A DNA stretch of 64,000 bases from DASZIT01 sp963770635 (GTDB lineage Bacteria; Actinomycetota; Acidimicrobiia; Acidimicrobiales; RAAP-2): NCBI GenBank assembly GCA_963770635.1, contig CAVYQI010000006.1, positions 682,001 through 746,000 of the forward strand, in the 5' to 3' direction. Under the pieces are notes generated by a model. It worked only from the letters and a program-made list of their open reading frames with translations. It did not search any database and had not been told where the DNA came from. The translations under genes and the position numbers were made by a program. How positions within the stretch are numbered: position 1 is the first letter of the stretch; every line of letters starts with the position of its first letter. Shown here in pieces: positions 16,857 through 24,989 of this stretch.

Positions 16857-17708
16857 CTACACCATGGTCTGTCCGGCGCTGACATTCAACGCCTCCCCGG
16901 TGACGCCTCGGGCATCGTCGGAGAGAAGCCAGCAGATGGCAGCGGCGATCTCCTCGGCGCTCTGCAACCGGCCCAAGGGGATCTCCCGGGCGATGAAGGC
17001 CGCCAGCCCGTCGGGTCCACCCATCAATTGCTCGAACAGCGAGTCCTTGTTGATCAAGTCGGTGTCGACGGTGCCAGGGCATACCGCGTTGACCGAGATG
17101 CCCGACGGCCCGAGCTCGGCGGCCATGGTCTGGGTCAGCAGGATGATGCCCGCCTTCGCCGCGCAGTAGGCGCCCAGAAACGGGAACCCCCGCTTCCCGG
17201 CCTGGCTGGAGACGTTGCAGATCCGTCCCTTCTGGTCGGCGGCGATCATCTGGGTAGCGCACGCCTTGGACACCAGCCAAGTGCCGACGACGTTCACATC
17301 GAGCACCCGCCGGAACTCCTCGACCGGAACGTTCAGGAGGGGCCCGAGTCCGAACCCGGGTCCGCTGCCGCCGGCCACATTGGCCACCAGGGTGACGGTC
17401 CCCAGCTCCTCGCTGACCTTGGCCACCGCCGCTTCGACCTCTTCTTCGACCGACACGTCGGCCACCGCGGTGGCCACCTTCGCCCCCAGGGCGCGGAGCT
17501 CGTCGGCCAGCTCATCGAGGTCACTGGGGCTGGCGGTGCCGTGGGCCGGAGCGTTTTCGTAGGGCCGGGCGATGTCCAGACAGGCAATGTCGGCTCCGGA
17601 TCGGGCCAGTTGGACGGCGGTGGCCCGGCCGATCCCCCGGGGACGGGCAGCGCCGGTGACCAGCGCCACCTGGCCGGACAACGGGAGGGAGGCCTGTGAC
17701 AAACTCAT
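16857..17708 (-). CDS. SDR-family NAD(P)-dependent oxidoreductase
   Basis: A 283-residue short-chain dehydrogenase. It has VALVTGAARPRGIGRATAVQ at the dinucleotide site, CLDIARPYEN after strand 2, VANVAGGSG, catalytic Ser in CNVSSQAGKRG, YCAAKAG with catalytic Tyr and Lys, and SVNAVCPGTVDTDLI. The insert after strand 2 (ENAPAHGTASPSDLDEL) is long, as in actinobacterial dehydrogenases with tight NAD binding. The start ATG 17708 gives MSLSQASLPLSGQVALVTG; the frame is open to 17780 but the added residues are unlikely. It is the first gene of the operon that continues with the AttH-like and phosphotransferase genes, and is divergent from the serine hydrolase with about 54 bp between starts. Confidence 0.88.
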   Translation of the reverse strand: MSLSQASLPLSGQVALVTGAARPRGIGRATAVQLARSGADIACLDIARPYENAPAHGTASPSDLDELADELRALGAKVATAVADVSVEEEVEAAVAKVSEELGTVTLVANVAGGSGPGFGLGPLLNVPVEEFRRVLDVNVVGTWLVSKACATQMIAADQKGRICNVSSQAGKRGFPFLGAYCAAKAGIILLTQTMAAELGPSGISVNAVCPGTVDTDLINKDSLFEQLMGGPDGLAAFIAREIPLGRLQSAEEIAAAICWLLSDDARGVTGEALNVSAGQTMV

Positions 17709-17762
17709 CTCGTCAACGTAGCGACGATCGGGTCGGGGGTCGATCGGGCGAGGGGGAGGACG

Positions 17763-18851
17763 ATGGGCGCTGTCGATCAATCACGGCTGATGGAGTTGGT
17801 GGCCCTGCCCGCCCAGCCCGCCGGGGTGCCGTGGCCGACCACCGAGTGGCCGACGGGCACGCTCCCCTCCGGGGTGCAATTCGATGGGTTGATGGACCGG
17901 ATGTTCGCCAACGACGGGGGCCTGCTGGGGGTGACCTTCGCGGTGCTGGCGGTCCACCGTGGCCGGTTGGTGTTCGAGCGCTACGCCGGCGAGCTGGCCC
18001 ACTTCGACCGCCCGCCCGATCCGGTCGAGGCCGACTCCCGTCTCATCAGCTGGTCGATGGCCAAGTCGATGCTCCACGCGGTGGTGGGCATGCTGGTGGC
18101 CGAGGGCCGGCTCAACCCCGACGCCCCCGCCGACGTTCCCGAGTGGTCGGCACCCGGAGACCCCCGCGGAGCCATCACCCTGCGCCAGATGCTGGCCATG
18201 CGCGACGGTCTCAACTGGGCCGAGGTCTACGAGGATGCCAGCGGCTCGGATGTCATCGACATGCTGTACGGGTCCGGCCAGTCCGACGTCGCCCACTTCG
18301 CCGCCGATCGGCCGCTGGCCGTCCCACCGGGTTCGCGGTTCAACTACTCGTCGGGGACGTCCAACCTCATCTCCAGGATGGTGGCCCGGGTGGTGGGGGC
18401 CGGCGAGCCCTTCCGGAGGTTCCTGTCCGAGCGCCTGTTCGGGCCCATCGGGATGGCCAGTGCCGAGCCGGAGTTCGACCCGACTGGGACCTGGATTGCG
18501 TCGTCGAACGTGATGGCCACCGCCCGGGACTACGCCCGGTTCGGGCTGTTGTACCTGCGGGACGGGGTATGGGACGGCACCCGGCTCCTCCCCGAAGGTT
18601 GGGTCGACTACGCCCGCACCATGGTGTCCGAGGACGAGGACGGCGTCCCCTACGGCGCCCACTGGTGGGGGTTGGCCGGCGACCAGCTCGGCACGTTCCG
18701 GGCCGCAGGGTACGAGGGACAGTCGATCCTGATCTGTCCGGCCCACGACCTGCTGATGGTCCGGCTGGGCAAGACGCCGGAATCCGATGAGAGCAAGGCG
18801 GCGCTCGACCGGTGGAGGAGGGACTTCCTCGACGCCTTCACTTCGGGGTAG
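17763..18851 (+). CDS. class C beta-lactamase-related serine hydrolase
   Basis: A 362-residue serine hydrolase of the beta-lactamase/esterase superfamily. The SxxK nucleophile motif is SWSMAKSMLHAVV near residue 98. The second motif is YSS in SRFNYSSGTSNLISRM (Tyr in place of the usual Tyr-x-Asn). The third, HxG-like box is HWWGLAGD. There is no signal peptide, which fits a cytoplasmic esterase of the EstB or 6-aminohexanoate-dimer hydrolase type, more than a secreted beta-lactamase. The start ATG 17763 is preceded by GGGGGAGG. The amine-oxidase gene follows after about 16 bp, suggesting co-transcription. Confidence 0.85.
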   Translation: MGAVDQSRLMELVALPAQPAGVPWPTTEWPTGTLPSGVQFDGLMDRMFANDGGLLGVTFAVLAVHRGRLVFERYAGELAHFDRPPDPVEADSRLISWSMAKSMLHAVVGMLVAEGRLNPDAPADVPEWSAPGDPRGAITLRQMLAMRDGLNWAEVYEDASGSDVIDMLYGSGQSDVAHFAADRPLAVPPGSRFNYSSGTSNLISRMVARVVGAGEPFRRFLSERLFGPIGMASAEPEFDPTGTWIASSNVMATARDYARFGLLYLRDGVWDGTRLLPEGWVDYARTMVSEDEDGVPYGAHWWGLAGDQLGTFRAAGYEGQSILICPAHDLLMVRLGKTPESDESKAALDRWRRDFLDAFTSG

Positions 18852-18867
18852 GGAGGGCAGCGTGGCG

Positions 18868-20223
18868 ATGGCCAACATCGACGCCGACGTGTGCGTGGTT
18901 GGCGCTGGATATGCAGGCCTGACCGCCGCCAGGGATCTCAGCCAGGCCGGGAAGACGGTGGCGGTGCTCGAGGCCCGCGACCGGGTCGGCGGTCGGATCT
19001 GGACCCAGGGGCTCGCCGGTGGGTCTTCCATCGACCGGGGTGGCGCTTGGTTGGCTCCCCAGCACGACGCCATCTTCGGTCTGGCCCGGGATGTCGGCGT
19101 CTCCACCTACAAGACCTACGTGAAGGGTTCCCATCTCCTGCTCGGTGACGGGCGCACCCGCCGCTACACCGGCCTGATCCCGAAGATCAGCCCGCTGGCG
19201 GTGGCCACCATCGCCTTGGCCCAATTTCGGCTGGATCGGCTGTCCAAACAGGTCCCGGTGGATATGCCCTGGACGGCGAAGCGGGCCCGGGAGTGGGACG
19301 ACCGATCGATCGCCTGGTGGCTGGAACGCACCCGGATCCGTACCCCCATCGCCCAAGACCTGTTCGAAATGGCGGTGCGGGGCCTGTTCGCCGCCGACCT
19401 GAACCAGGTCTCGTTCCTGCACCTGTTGCAGTTGGTGCGCGCCCACGGGAGCATCAACACGCTGTTCTCCATTGAAGGTGGCAGCCAGGAGAACATGGTC
19501 GACGGTGGTGCCGGTTCGATCGCCCAACGGATCGCCCAGACCTTGGGTGACGGGGTACACCTCAGCACGCCGGTGCGATCGGTCAGCCAGCAGCGCGACC
19601 GGGTGGTAATCGACGCCGACGGGCTCACCGTCACCGCGTCTCGCGTGGTGGTGGCCACGCCTCCGGCGCTGACCCTCGACATCGCATTCGATCCGGTGCT
19701 CTCCGACGATCGTCTGACGCTGTACAAGAGCGCGGTGGGCGGGATCGAAACCAAGACGATGGTGGTCTACGACGCGCCGTTCTGGCGGGACGACGGCTTC
19801 AGCGGTCAGAGCGCGGAACCGGGGTCGGCCGCCGAAGTGACCCTGGACGCCTCGCCGATGTCGGGCACCCCCGGGGTCATCGCCTCGTTCACCTTCGGGC
19901 CGGTGGCCCAACGGGTCGACGCCCTCCCGGCTGCCGAGCGCCGGCGAGCGGTACTCAACGCTCTGTCTGCCCGCTTCGGTCCCGAGGCCGCTTCACCTGT
20001 CGAGTTCATCGAGACGGCCTGGTGGACCGAGGAGTGGTCCCGGGGCTGTTCGATGGCCCATCTTCCCCCCGGGATCCTCACTCGCTACGGGCCGCTCCTG
20101 CGTGAGCCGGTTGGCCGGGTGCACTGGGCGGGAACCGAAACCTCCACCGTCTCCCACGGGGCCATCGACGGCGCCGTCCGATCCGGCCAGCGGGCGGCGG
20201 CGGAGATCCTCGAAGCGGGCTGA
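18868..20223 (+). CDS. flavin monoamine oxidase family protein
   Basis: A 451-residue FAD enzyme. The N-terminal dinucleotide fold is VCVVGAGYAGLTAARDLSQA, followed by VLEARDRVGGRIWTQG and a GGAWLAPQHDAIF stretch typical of amine oxidases. The C-terminal FAD-binding box is VHWAGTETSTVSHGAIDGAV. Family members oxidise amines such as putrescine or aromatic amines to aldehydes, releasing peroxide and ammonia. The start is ATG 18868, but GTG 18862 is better spaced from GGGAGGG and adds two residues; either is possible. It follows the serine hydrolase on the same strand, so a hydrolysis-then-oxidation pair acting on amide or amine substrates can be imagined. Confidence 0.87.
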   Translation: MANIDADVCVVGAGYAGLTAARDLSQAGKTVAVLEARDRVGGRIWTQGLAGGSSIDRGGAWLAPQHDAIFGLARDVGVSTYKTYVKGSHLLLGDGRTRRYTGLIPKISPLAVATIALAQFRLDRLSKQVPVDMPWTAKRAREWDDRSIAWWLERTRIRTPIAQDLFEMAVRGLFAADLNQVSFLHLLQLVRAHGSINTLFSIEGGSQENMVDGGAGSIAQRIAQTLGDGVHLSTPVRSVSQQRDRVVIDADGLTVTASRVVVATPPALTLDIAFDPVLSDDRLTLYKSAVGGIETKTMVVYDAPFWRDDGFSGQSAEPGSAAEVTLDASPMSGTPGVIASFTFGPVAQRVDALPAAERRRAVLNALSARFGPEAASPVEFIETAWWTEEWSRGCSMAHLPPGILTRYGPLLREPVGRVHWAGTETSTVSHGAIDGAVRSGQRAAAEILEAG

Positions 20224-20315
20224 CTTGGAGTCCGGTGTCCGACTCGGATCGCCATCGTCCCTGGTAAGGCTCGCCCCACGATCGCCTTGATACACCCCCG
20301 TGTCATCCTGTGTTC

Positions 20316-21725
20316 ATGGCGTTGGCCACCGAGCAATCCACCACCACCGAACTGAACCAGGCATTGGCCGCCATCGCCTCGTTCGTGGAGTCCTTCGAGC
20401 CCGGCCGTTATTCCGGAGGGGACGCCTCGGAGTTGGTCGGTGTCTTCGCCAAGGGGGAGCGGCTGTGTGCGGCGGGGAAGACCCTGGCCGCCCGCCGGGC
20501 CGCCGATGCCAACTGCCATCAGGGGGGCGGTCACCGGACCCCGGCCCACTGGCTGGCGGAGGTCACCGGGGAGAGTCTCGGGGAGGCCATCGAGGTGCTG
20601 TCCCTCGGGGACTCCCTCGCCACCCATCCGGGGATGGACTCCGCCTACCGGGGCGGGAAGCTCTCCCGGTCCAAGGCCAAGGCCATCGCCGGGGCGGTAC
20701 GGGTCAACCCGGAGGCCGAAGACGAACTGGTGGCCACGGCCGAGGGGGACACCGCCCGCCAGAACCGGGAGCGGTGTCAACGGGCCAAGGCCCAAGGACG
20801 GTCCAGGCAAGACGCCAAGGCCCGCTATGACGCCATCCACCGGGACCGGTCCTGTCGGACCTGGACCGATACCGAGACCGGGGCGTTCCGCCTCGATGCC
20901 CGGCTCACCCCCGACGCCGGGGCCGCCCTCAAGGCGGCCTTGCAGCTGGAGTCCGACCGGGTCTTCCACCGGGCCCGGCGGGCGGGGGTCAAAGAGTCCC
21001 CCGATGCCTATGCCGCCGATGCCTTAGTGGCGTTGGTCACCCGGGACCCGGCCCGCTCCACCGGCCGACGCTCGGACGACCAGACCTCCAATGACGGCCA
21101 GCCGGGCACCAAGGGATCCAGGGGCACCCGGGCCCTCGTCCATGTCCGGGTCGACCTCGACGCCCTGCGAACCGGGGTGGTCGGCCCGGGTGGGATCTGC
21201 GAGATACCCGGGGTCGGCCCCATCCCGGTGGATAGGGCCCGAGAGCTCATGGGGGACGCCCTCTGTGAACTGGTCATCACCAACGGGATCGACGTCACCA
21301 CCATCACCAAGATGGGAAGGGCCATCCCCGCCGCGCTCCGACGGGCCCTCGACGAACGGGATGCCACCTGTGTGGTCCCTGGCTGCGATGCGGTCACCGG
21401 CTTGGAGATCGACCACCGGATCGTGGAAGTCCGAGACAACGGCCCGACGGCGATGTGGAACCTGGCCAAGCTCTGCAGCCATCACCACGACCTCCGCCAC
21501 CATGGGGGGTTCACCCTGGCCGGAGGACCGGGCAACTGGCAGTGGATCCCGCCCGGGGTTGACCCCGACCCGCCCGAACCGCGAACCAAACGGTCGAAGA
21601 ATCCATCAAGGTCGCCATCGACGCGCTCCGGCACCGGGCCGGCCAATCGAAAAGGTAGAAGGCGAGCGGGCCACCGATCGGATCCATCGAAGACCGCGCC
21701 TCGGCTCTTCCCGAAACAGGAGTGA
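20316..21725 (+). CDS. DUF222 (13E12-type) protein with C-terminal HNH nuclease domain
   Basis: A 469-residue protein of the actinobacterial 13E12 family. The DUF222 part has LGDSLATHPGMDSAYRGGKL and SRSKAKAIAGAVRVNPEAED, then TETGAFRLDARLTPDAGAAL with KAAL following. The nuclease part is RALDERDATCVVPGCDAVTG, LEIDHRIVEVRDNGP and NLAKLCSHHHDLRHHGGF, with the full set of HNH Cys and His residues. The tail is basic and disordered. Such genes are repeated in many actinobacterial genomes and may be linked to mobile elements; their function is unsettled. ATG 20316 is preferred over GTG 20310, though neither has a clear ribosome site. Confidence 0.88.
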   Translation: MALATEQSTTTELNQALAAIASFVESFEPGRYSGGDASELVGVFAKGERLCAAGKTLAARRAADANCHQGGGHRTPAHWLAEVTGESLGEAIEVLSLGDSLATHPGMDSAYRGGKLSRSKAKAIAGAVRVNPEAEDELVATAEGDTARQNRERCQRAKAQGRSRQDAKARYDAIHRDRSCRTWTDTETGAFRLDARLTPDAGAALKAALQLESDRVFHRARRAGVKESPDAYAADALVALVTRDPARSTGRRSDDQTSNDGQPGTKGSRGTRALVHVRVDLDALRTGVVGPGGICEIPGVGPIPVDRARELMGDALCELVITNGIDVTTITKMGRAIPAALRRALDERDATCVVPGCDAVTGLEIDHRIVEVRDNGPTAMWNLAKLCSHHHDLRHHGGFTLAGGPGNWQWIPPGVDPDPPEPRTKRSKNPSRSPSTRSGTGPANRKGRRRAGHRSDPSKTAPRLFPKQE

Positions 21726-21749
21726 GCCCGGGCGACAGCCCGACCGAGG

Positions 21750-21787
21750 TTGACCCGGCAGAGCTCCAGTTAGTGGAGCCGGGTCAA
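21750..21787. terminator. hairpin between convergent genes, terminator-like
   Basis: TTGACCCGG (21750-21758) pairs with CCGGGTCAA (21779-21787). An inner CTCCA/TGGAG stem closes a GTTAG loop after a 5-nt bulge. It lies between the stops of the DUF222-HNH gene and the beta-helix gene. No clear U-tract follows, so it is only a probable bidirectional terminator. Confidence 0.4.
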
Positions 21788-21842
21788 AGCCTTCCTGGCC
21801 AGCCTGACGATCGCGGCCGAGTTCCCTCGACGCCGGCTCGAA

Positions 21843-24182
21843 CTAGGGAATGAGCGAGGTGGAGAGCCCGCCGCCGACGAACGGCAGGCAGGGTGGAGGC
21901 GAACTTGAGTAGCTGACCTGGTCGAGGGAGGTCGGCGTGCTGGTTCCGGCTCCGGTGGTGACCGACAGGTGCACGGTGGCCGATCCCGGCGGCGAGGTGG
22001 CCAGCAGGTAGTTGCCGGACAGCACCTTCACCGAGGTGGCCGGCTTGGTCCCGAACTTGACCGAGGTGGAGGCGTCGAAGCCGCTGCCACTGACCAGGAT
22101 CTGCCCGCCGCTGAGCGGCAGGGTGGACGGCCCCACCAGGTCGACGTTGGGGAGCTGGCGGGCCAGCAGCGACCGCTGGGCGGGTTCGATGCCGGCGGAG
22201 GAGAGCAGCGCGTCGGGGGCCTGGCTGGGCGGCAGGTCGGTACAGATCAGATGGGTAGACGAGGTGACCACATCGGCGACCGGGAAGCACGGATACAGCG
22301 GGCCGAGCTGGCTGAAGTAGTTGCCGGTCACCCGGATGTGACCGACGGTGTGGCAGCCGCCGGTGGAGAACGAGTCGACCGGCTGGTCGTAGACGACGTT
22401 GTCGGCGACGGAAATGAACTGGCTGCCGGTATCGGTGTAGAGACTGAAGTCGGTGTTGGTCCCGTTGTAGGCCACGTTGCCCGACATCACCAACTCGTCG
22501 GCGAATCCCTGGGCCTGGCCGCCGTTGGTGTAGATGGCGCCACCATCGCCCAAGGTCTGCATGTAGTTGAACATCAGGTTGTCGGTGATCTGGTTTCCGG
22601 TGTTCACATTGGGATCGTTGTTCGGGCTGAGCAGGTCGCTGTGCCAACCGCCCCAGCCGATGGAAATGGCGGTGTAGGGAACGTCATCGATCTGGTTGTG
22701 GGAGATGGTGGTGTGCTGCGAGTAGCCGACCCAGATCCCGATGCCGCCGAGGTACTGGATGGCGACGTGGTGGATGAGGTTGTCGGTGATGACATTCCCG
22801 GAGTTGATCTCGCGGTTGTCAGCTCCGATCGCTGACGGCAGCGGGTCGTTGGTGCTCCCGAGTTGGATACCGGAAGCGGCGATGTCGGTGAACTCGTTCC
22901 CGGTGATGACATCGCCCTGGCTGCCGTACTCCACATCGAGGCCGGCGCCGCCGAGATGGGTAAAGGTGTCGCCCTCCATGGTCACGTGGTGGGTGGCGGA
23001 GAGCACGACGTTGGCCGGAGTACGGGTCCACGACGCATACGGGCAGCTTCCTGCCGGGGTCGAGTACGTACACGTGCCCTGGGTGGCAGCGGCGTTGGGC
23101 CCGGTAAGGGTCCAGTCGGCCTGCATCTCGGCGAAGCCGTTGGCGGAGTCGGGGGCGGTCCAGGTGCCGTAGGAGAACTGCAGCCCGGAGAAGGTGAGGT
23201 CGTGCACCGGGGCGGCGAGGGTGCCGGCCACGTCCACCAGGGTCGACTGGACCGGGACCACCACCGAGGCAGTGGCCAGGTTCTGGCCGGCGGTGGCCAT
23301 GTAGAAGATCTGGTGGGAGGTGGTGTCGATGGACCAGTGCCCGGGGGTGAGCAGCTCGGCGGCGTTCTGGAAGAACGACGGTTGCGCCAGCGGGGAGAGG
23401 CCCCCGAACCCGCCCTGGGGCCCGTAGACCCAGGCGACCTGCTGGCTGCCGAGCTCGGGGAGGTGGAGGTTGGACCAACAGGGTTGGGCCACGGTGATGG
23501 CGACCGAGGTGATGGAGGTCAAGGGGCAGGAGGGTTGGGTCCAGGCGCCGTTGCCGCCGGCGAAGACCACCGAGATCGATGACGGGTCCTTCCAGGACGC
23601 CATCGAGGTGGCGGTGGTGATGAACCCGGTCGGGGTCTGGACGAACAATCCTGCCGGCAGTCCCTGGGATTGGGGGACGCTCTGCCCGTTGATGTAGAGC
23701 TGGCGGGTGTCGAAGCCGGCCGGCACCGAAGCCGTCCAGGTGGTGGTCGAGCCGGGGGCGAGGTGCCAGCCGGTCAGGGGTCGCCCGCCACTGAGGATCG
23801 GATGGGCTCCGGGGGCGGCGGTGTAGACGACCTGGAACCCGTTGGTGCCGGAGTCCTGGGGCCCGAAGGCGAGGGTGTGCTGGGAGACGTCGTAGGTGCC
23901 GTCCTCGAGGGTCACCACGATGTCGCTGTGCATGTCGGTGTCGAGGGCGCGAGCTCGTTGCTGGGCGGTGGTGAGGGAGCAGGGTGTGCTCTGGGTGCAG
24001 GCGGTGCCCTGGCCGGTGGGCGAGGCGATCAGGGTGATGGGTGGTGGCGGTCCGGTCGTCGCGGCGTCGGCTGACGCAACTGCGGGGGCGGCGAGGAGAG
24101 CGACCGCGGTGATGAGGGTGGCTGTCAACCTCACCGGGAGCCGGGTGGTTCGGCGCCGGGTCCCCCCTCTGGTTCCACTCAA
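21843..24182 (-). CDS. secreted right-handed parallel beta-helix protein with IPT/TIG-like C-terminus
   Basis: About 779 residues. A basic, twin-arginine-like N-region (GTRRRTTRLPVRLTATL) leads to a signal peptide ending APAVASADA. Then comes a glycan-active-like N-terminal part (CTQSTPCSLTTAQQRARALD, DIVVTLEDGTYDV, ILSGGRPLTGW). Residues about 370-640 form a parallel beta-helix with repeated N-x-(I/V) rungs (GNEFTDIAASGIQLG, DNLIHHVAIQYLGGIGIWVG, DNLMFNYMQTLGDGGAIYTN). Near the C-terminus GGQILVSGSGFDASTSVKFG resembles an IPT/TIG domain. Parallel beta-helix enzymes of this size are often polysaccharide lyases or hydrolases, but the specific activity is unknown. The start is uncertain: TTG 24182 with AGGA upstream is preferred because GTG 24239 overlaps the TetR gene; GTG 24134 is another option. 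Confidence 0.78.
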   Translation of the reverse strand: MSGTRGGTRRRTTRLPVRLTATLITAVALLAAPAVASADAATTGPPPPITLIASPTGQGTACTQSTPCSLTTAQQRARALDTDMHSDIVVTLEDGTYDVSQHTLAFGPQDSGTNGFQVVYTAAPGAHPILSGGRPLTGWHLAPGSTTTWTASVPAGFDTRQLYINGQSVPQSQGLPAGLFVQTPTGFITTATSMASWKDPSSISVVFAGGNGAWTQPSCPLTSITSVAITVAQPCWSNLHLPELGSQQVAWVYGPQGGFGGLSPLAQPSFFQNAAELLTPGHWSIDTTSHQIFYMATAGQNLATASVVVPVQSTLVDVAGTLAAPVHDLTFSGLQFSYGTWTAPDSANGFAEMQADWTLTGPNAAATQGTCTYSTPAGSCPYASWTRTPANVVLSATHHVTMEGDTFTHLGGAGLDVEYGSQGDVITGNEFTDIAASGIQLGSTNDPLPSAIGADNREINSGNVITDNLIHHVAIQYLGGIGIWVGYSQHTTISHNQIDDVPYTAISIGWGGWHSDLLSPNNDPNVNTGNQITDNLMFNYMQTLGDGGAIYTNGGQAQGFADELVMSGNVAYNGTNTDFSLYTDTGSQFISVADNVVYDQPVDSFSTGGCHTVGHIRVTGNYFSQLGPLYPCFPVADVVTSSTHLICTDLPPSQAPDALLSSAGIEPAQRSLLARQLPNVDLVGPSTLPLSGGQILVSGSGFDASTSVKFGTKPATSVKVLSGNYLLATSPPGSATVHLSVTTGAGTSTPTSLDQVSYSSSPPPCLPFVGGGLSTSLIP

Positions 24183-24192
24183 TGGGTGCGTC

Positions 24193-24906
24193 CTATCTGG
24201 TCGTCGAAGGAGACCCGGCACTGGCCCGCTCGGCGGCACTGGCCATGAGCGACACCATCAACGCGGCGGTGTCGTCGATGAGCTCATCCAGGTTGCCGTC
24301 GAGCTTGTTGTCGAGCCAGGCGATCACCAGCTCGCTGAGCCCGCCCATGAACAGATGGGCGGCGACCATGGTCGTCCGGTCCGGTTGGGTGGGCCCACCC
24401 CACTGTCGGCGGGCATACCCGTCGATGACCTGGGCGGTGGCGTGGAGGGTGTCGAGGCGATGGCGTCCCATCCGCTCCTCGCCCAGGGCCTCGACGAACA
24501 GGATCCGGGCCCGCCGGGGATCGTCGGTGACGAAACGCATCAGCGACCCGACGATGGCCTTGGCTTGGGCGATCGGGGTGGCGTCGGCTTCGGCCAGGGC
24601 GGCGGTGGTCAGGGCATTGACCTGTCCCATCAGCTCGTCGAACACCGCCAGCAACAGGGACTCGAGCCCGTCGAAGCTCTCATAGAAGTAGCGCGGGTTG
24701 AGCCGACTGGCCTCGCAGACCCGGCGGACGGTGGTGCCCCGCCAGCCGTCAGTCCCCAACAGTTCGAAGGCGGTGGCCAGCAGGATCGAGCGGCGCTCGG
24801 CGCGCCGGTCATCGGGGGCGATGCCCCGCCAGGAGCGCGGGGCGGGCTCGGCGTTGGCTTCGTTGGCGTCGGTGTTGGCCGGGGCGGAAGCGGCGGACGG
24901 GGTCAT
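24193..24906 (-). CDS. TetR-family transcriptional regulator
   Basis: A 237-residue repressor. After an Ala-rich 35-residue leader, the DNA-binding domain is RRSILLATAFELLGTDGWRG followed by TTVRRVCEASRLNPRYFYES and FDGLESLLLAVFDE, a standard TetR helix-turn-helix with the YFYESF recognition tail. The C-terminal ligand domain ends LMVSLMASAAERASAG. It starts at ATG 24906 and is divergent from an FAD-dependent oxidoreductase with an 83-bp intergenic region holding two dyads, so it most likely represses itself and that oxidoreductase in response to an oxidoreductase substrate or lipid. Confidence 0.88.
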   Translation of the reverse strand: MTPSAASAPANTDANEANAEPAPRSWRGIAPDDRRAERRSILLATAFELLGTDGWRGTTVRRVCEASRLNPRYFYESFDGLESLLLAVFDELMGQVNALTTAALAEADATPIAQAKAIVGSLMRFVTDDPRRARILFVEALGEERMGRHRLDTLHATAQVIDGYARRQWGGPTQPDRTTMVAAHLFMGGLSELVIAWLDNKLDGNLDELIDDTAALMVSLMASAAERASAGSPSTTR

Positions 24907-24921
24907 CGATTCCTCATTTGG

Positions 24922-24962
24922 CAACGGGCGTTGACATACTCTACAGTTGGCAACGCCCGTTA
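24922..24962. promoter_or_regulatory. twin operator dyads for the divergent TetR
   Basis: Two copies of CAACG-SS-CGTT(G/A) lie at 24922-24933 (perfect dyad CAACGGGCGTTG) and 24951-24962 (CAACGCCCGTTA). Their centres are 29 bp apart. Both are preceded by TTGG, so they are also direct repeats (TTGGCAACG). They fill the region between the TetR start (24906) and the FAD gene start (24990). A -35-like TTGACA (24931-24936) overlaps the first copy. Confidence 0.7.
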
Positions 24963-24989
24963 TCAACAAGGAGTGGATCGGAGCCGCGG

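Noticed and set aside
17781..19106. Long minus-strand frame across the hydrolase/amine-oxidase genes
   Set aside because: It is antisense to two well-supported genes and is His/Pro/Gly-rich like other GC-driven shadows.
24918..24989. Extended FAD-gene start at 24918
   Set aside because: The added residues run through the two operator dyads; GTG 24990 has a ribosome site.
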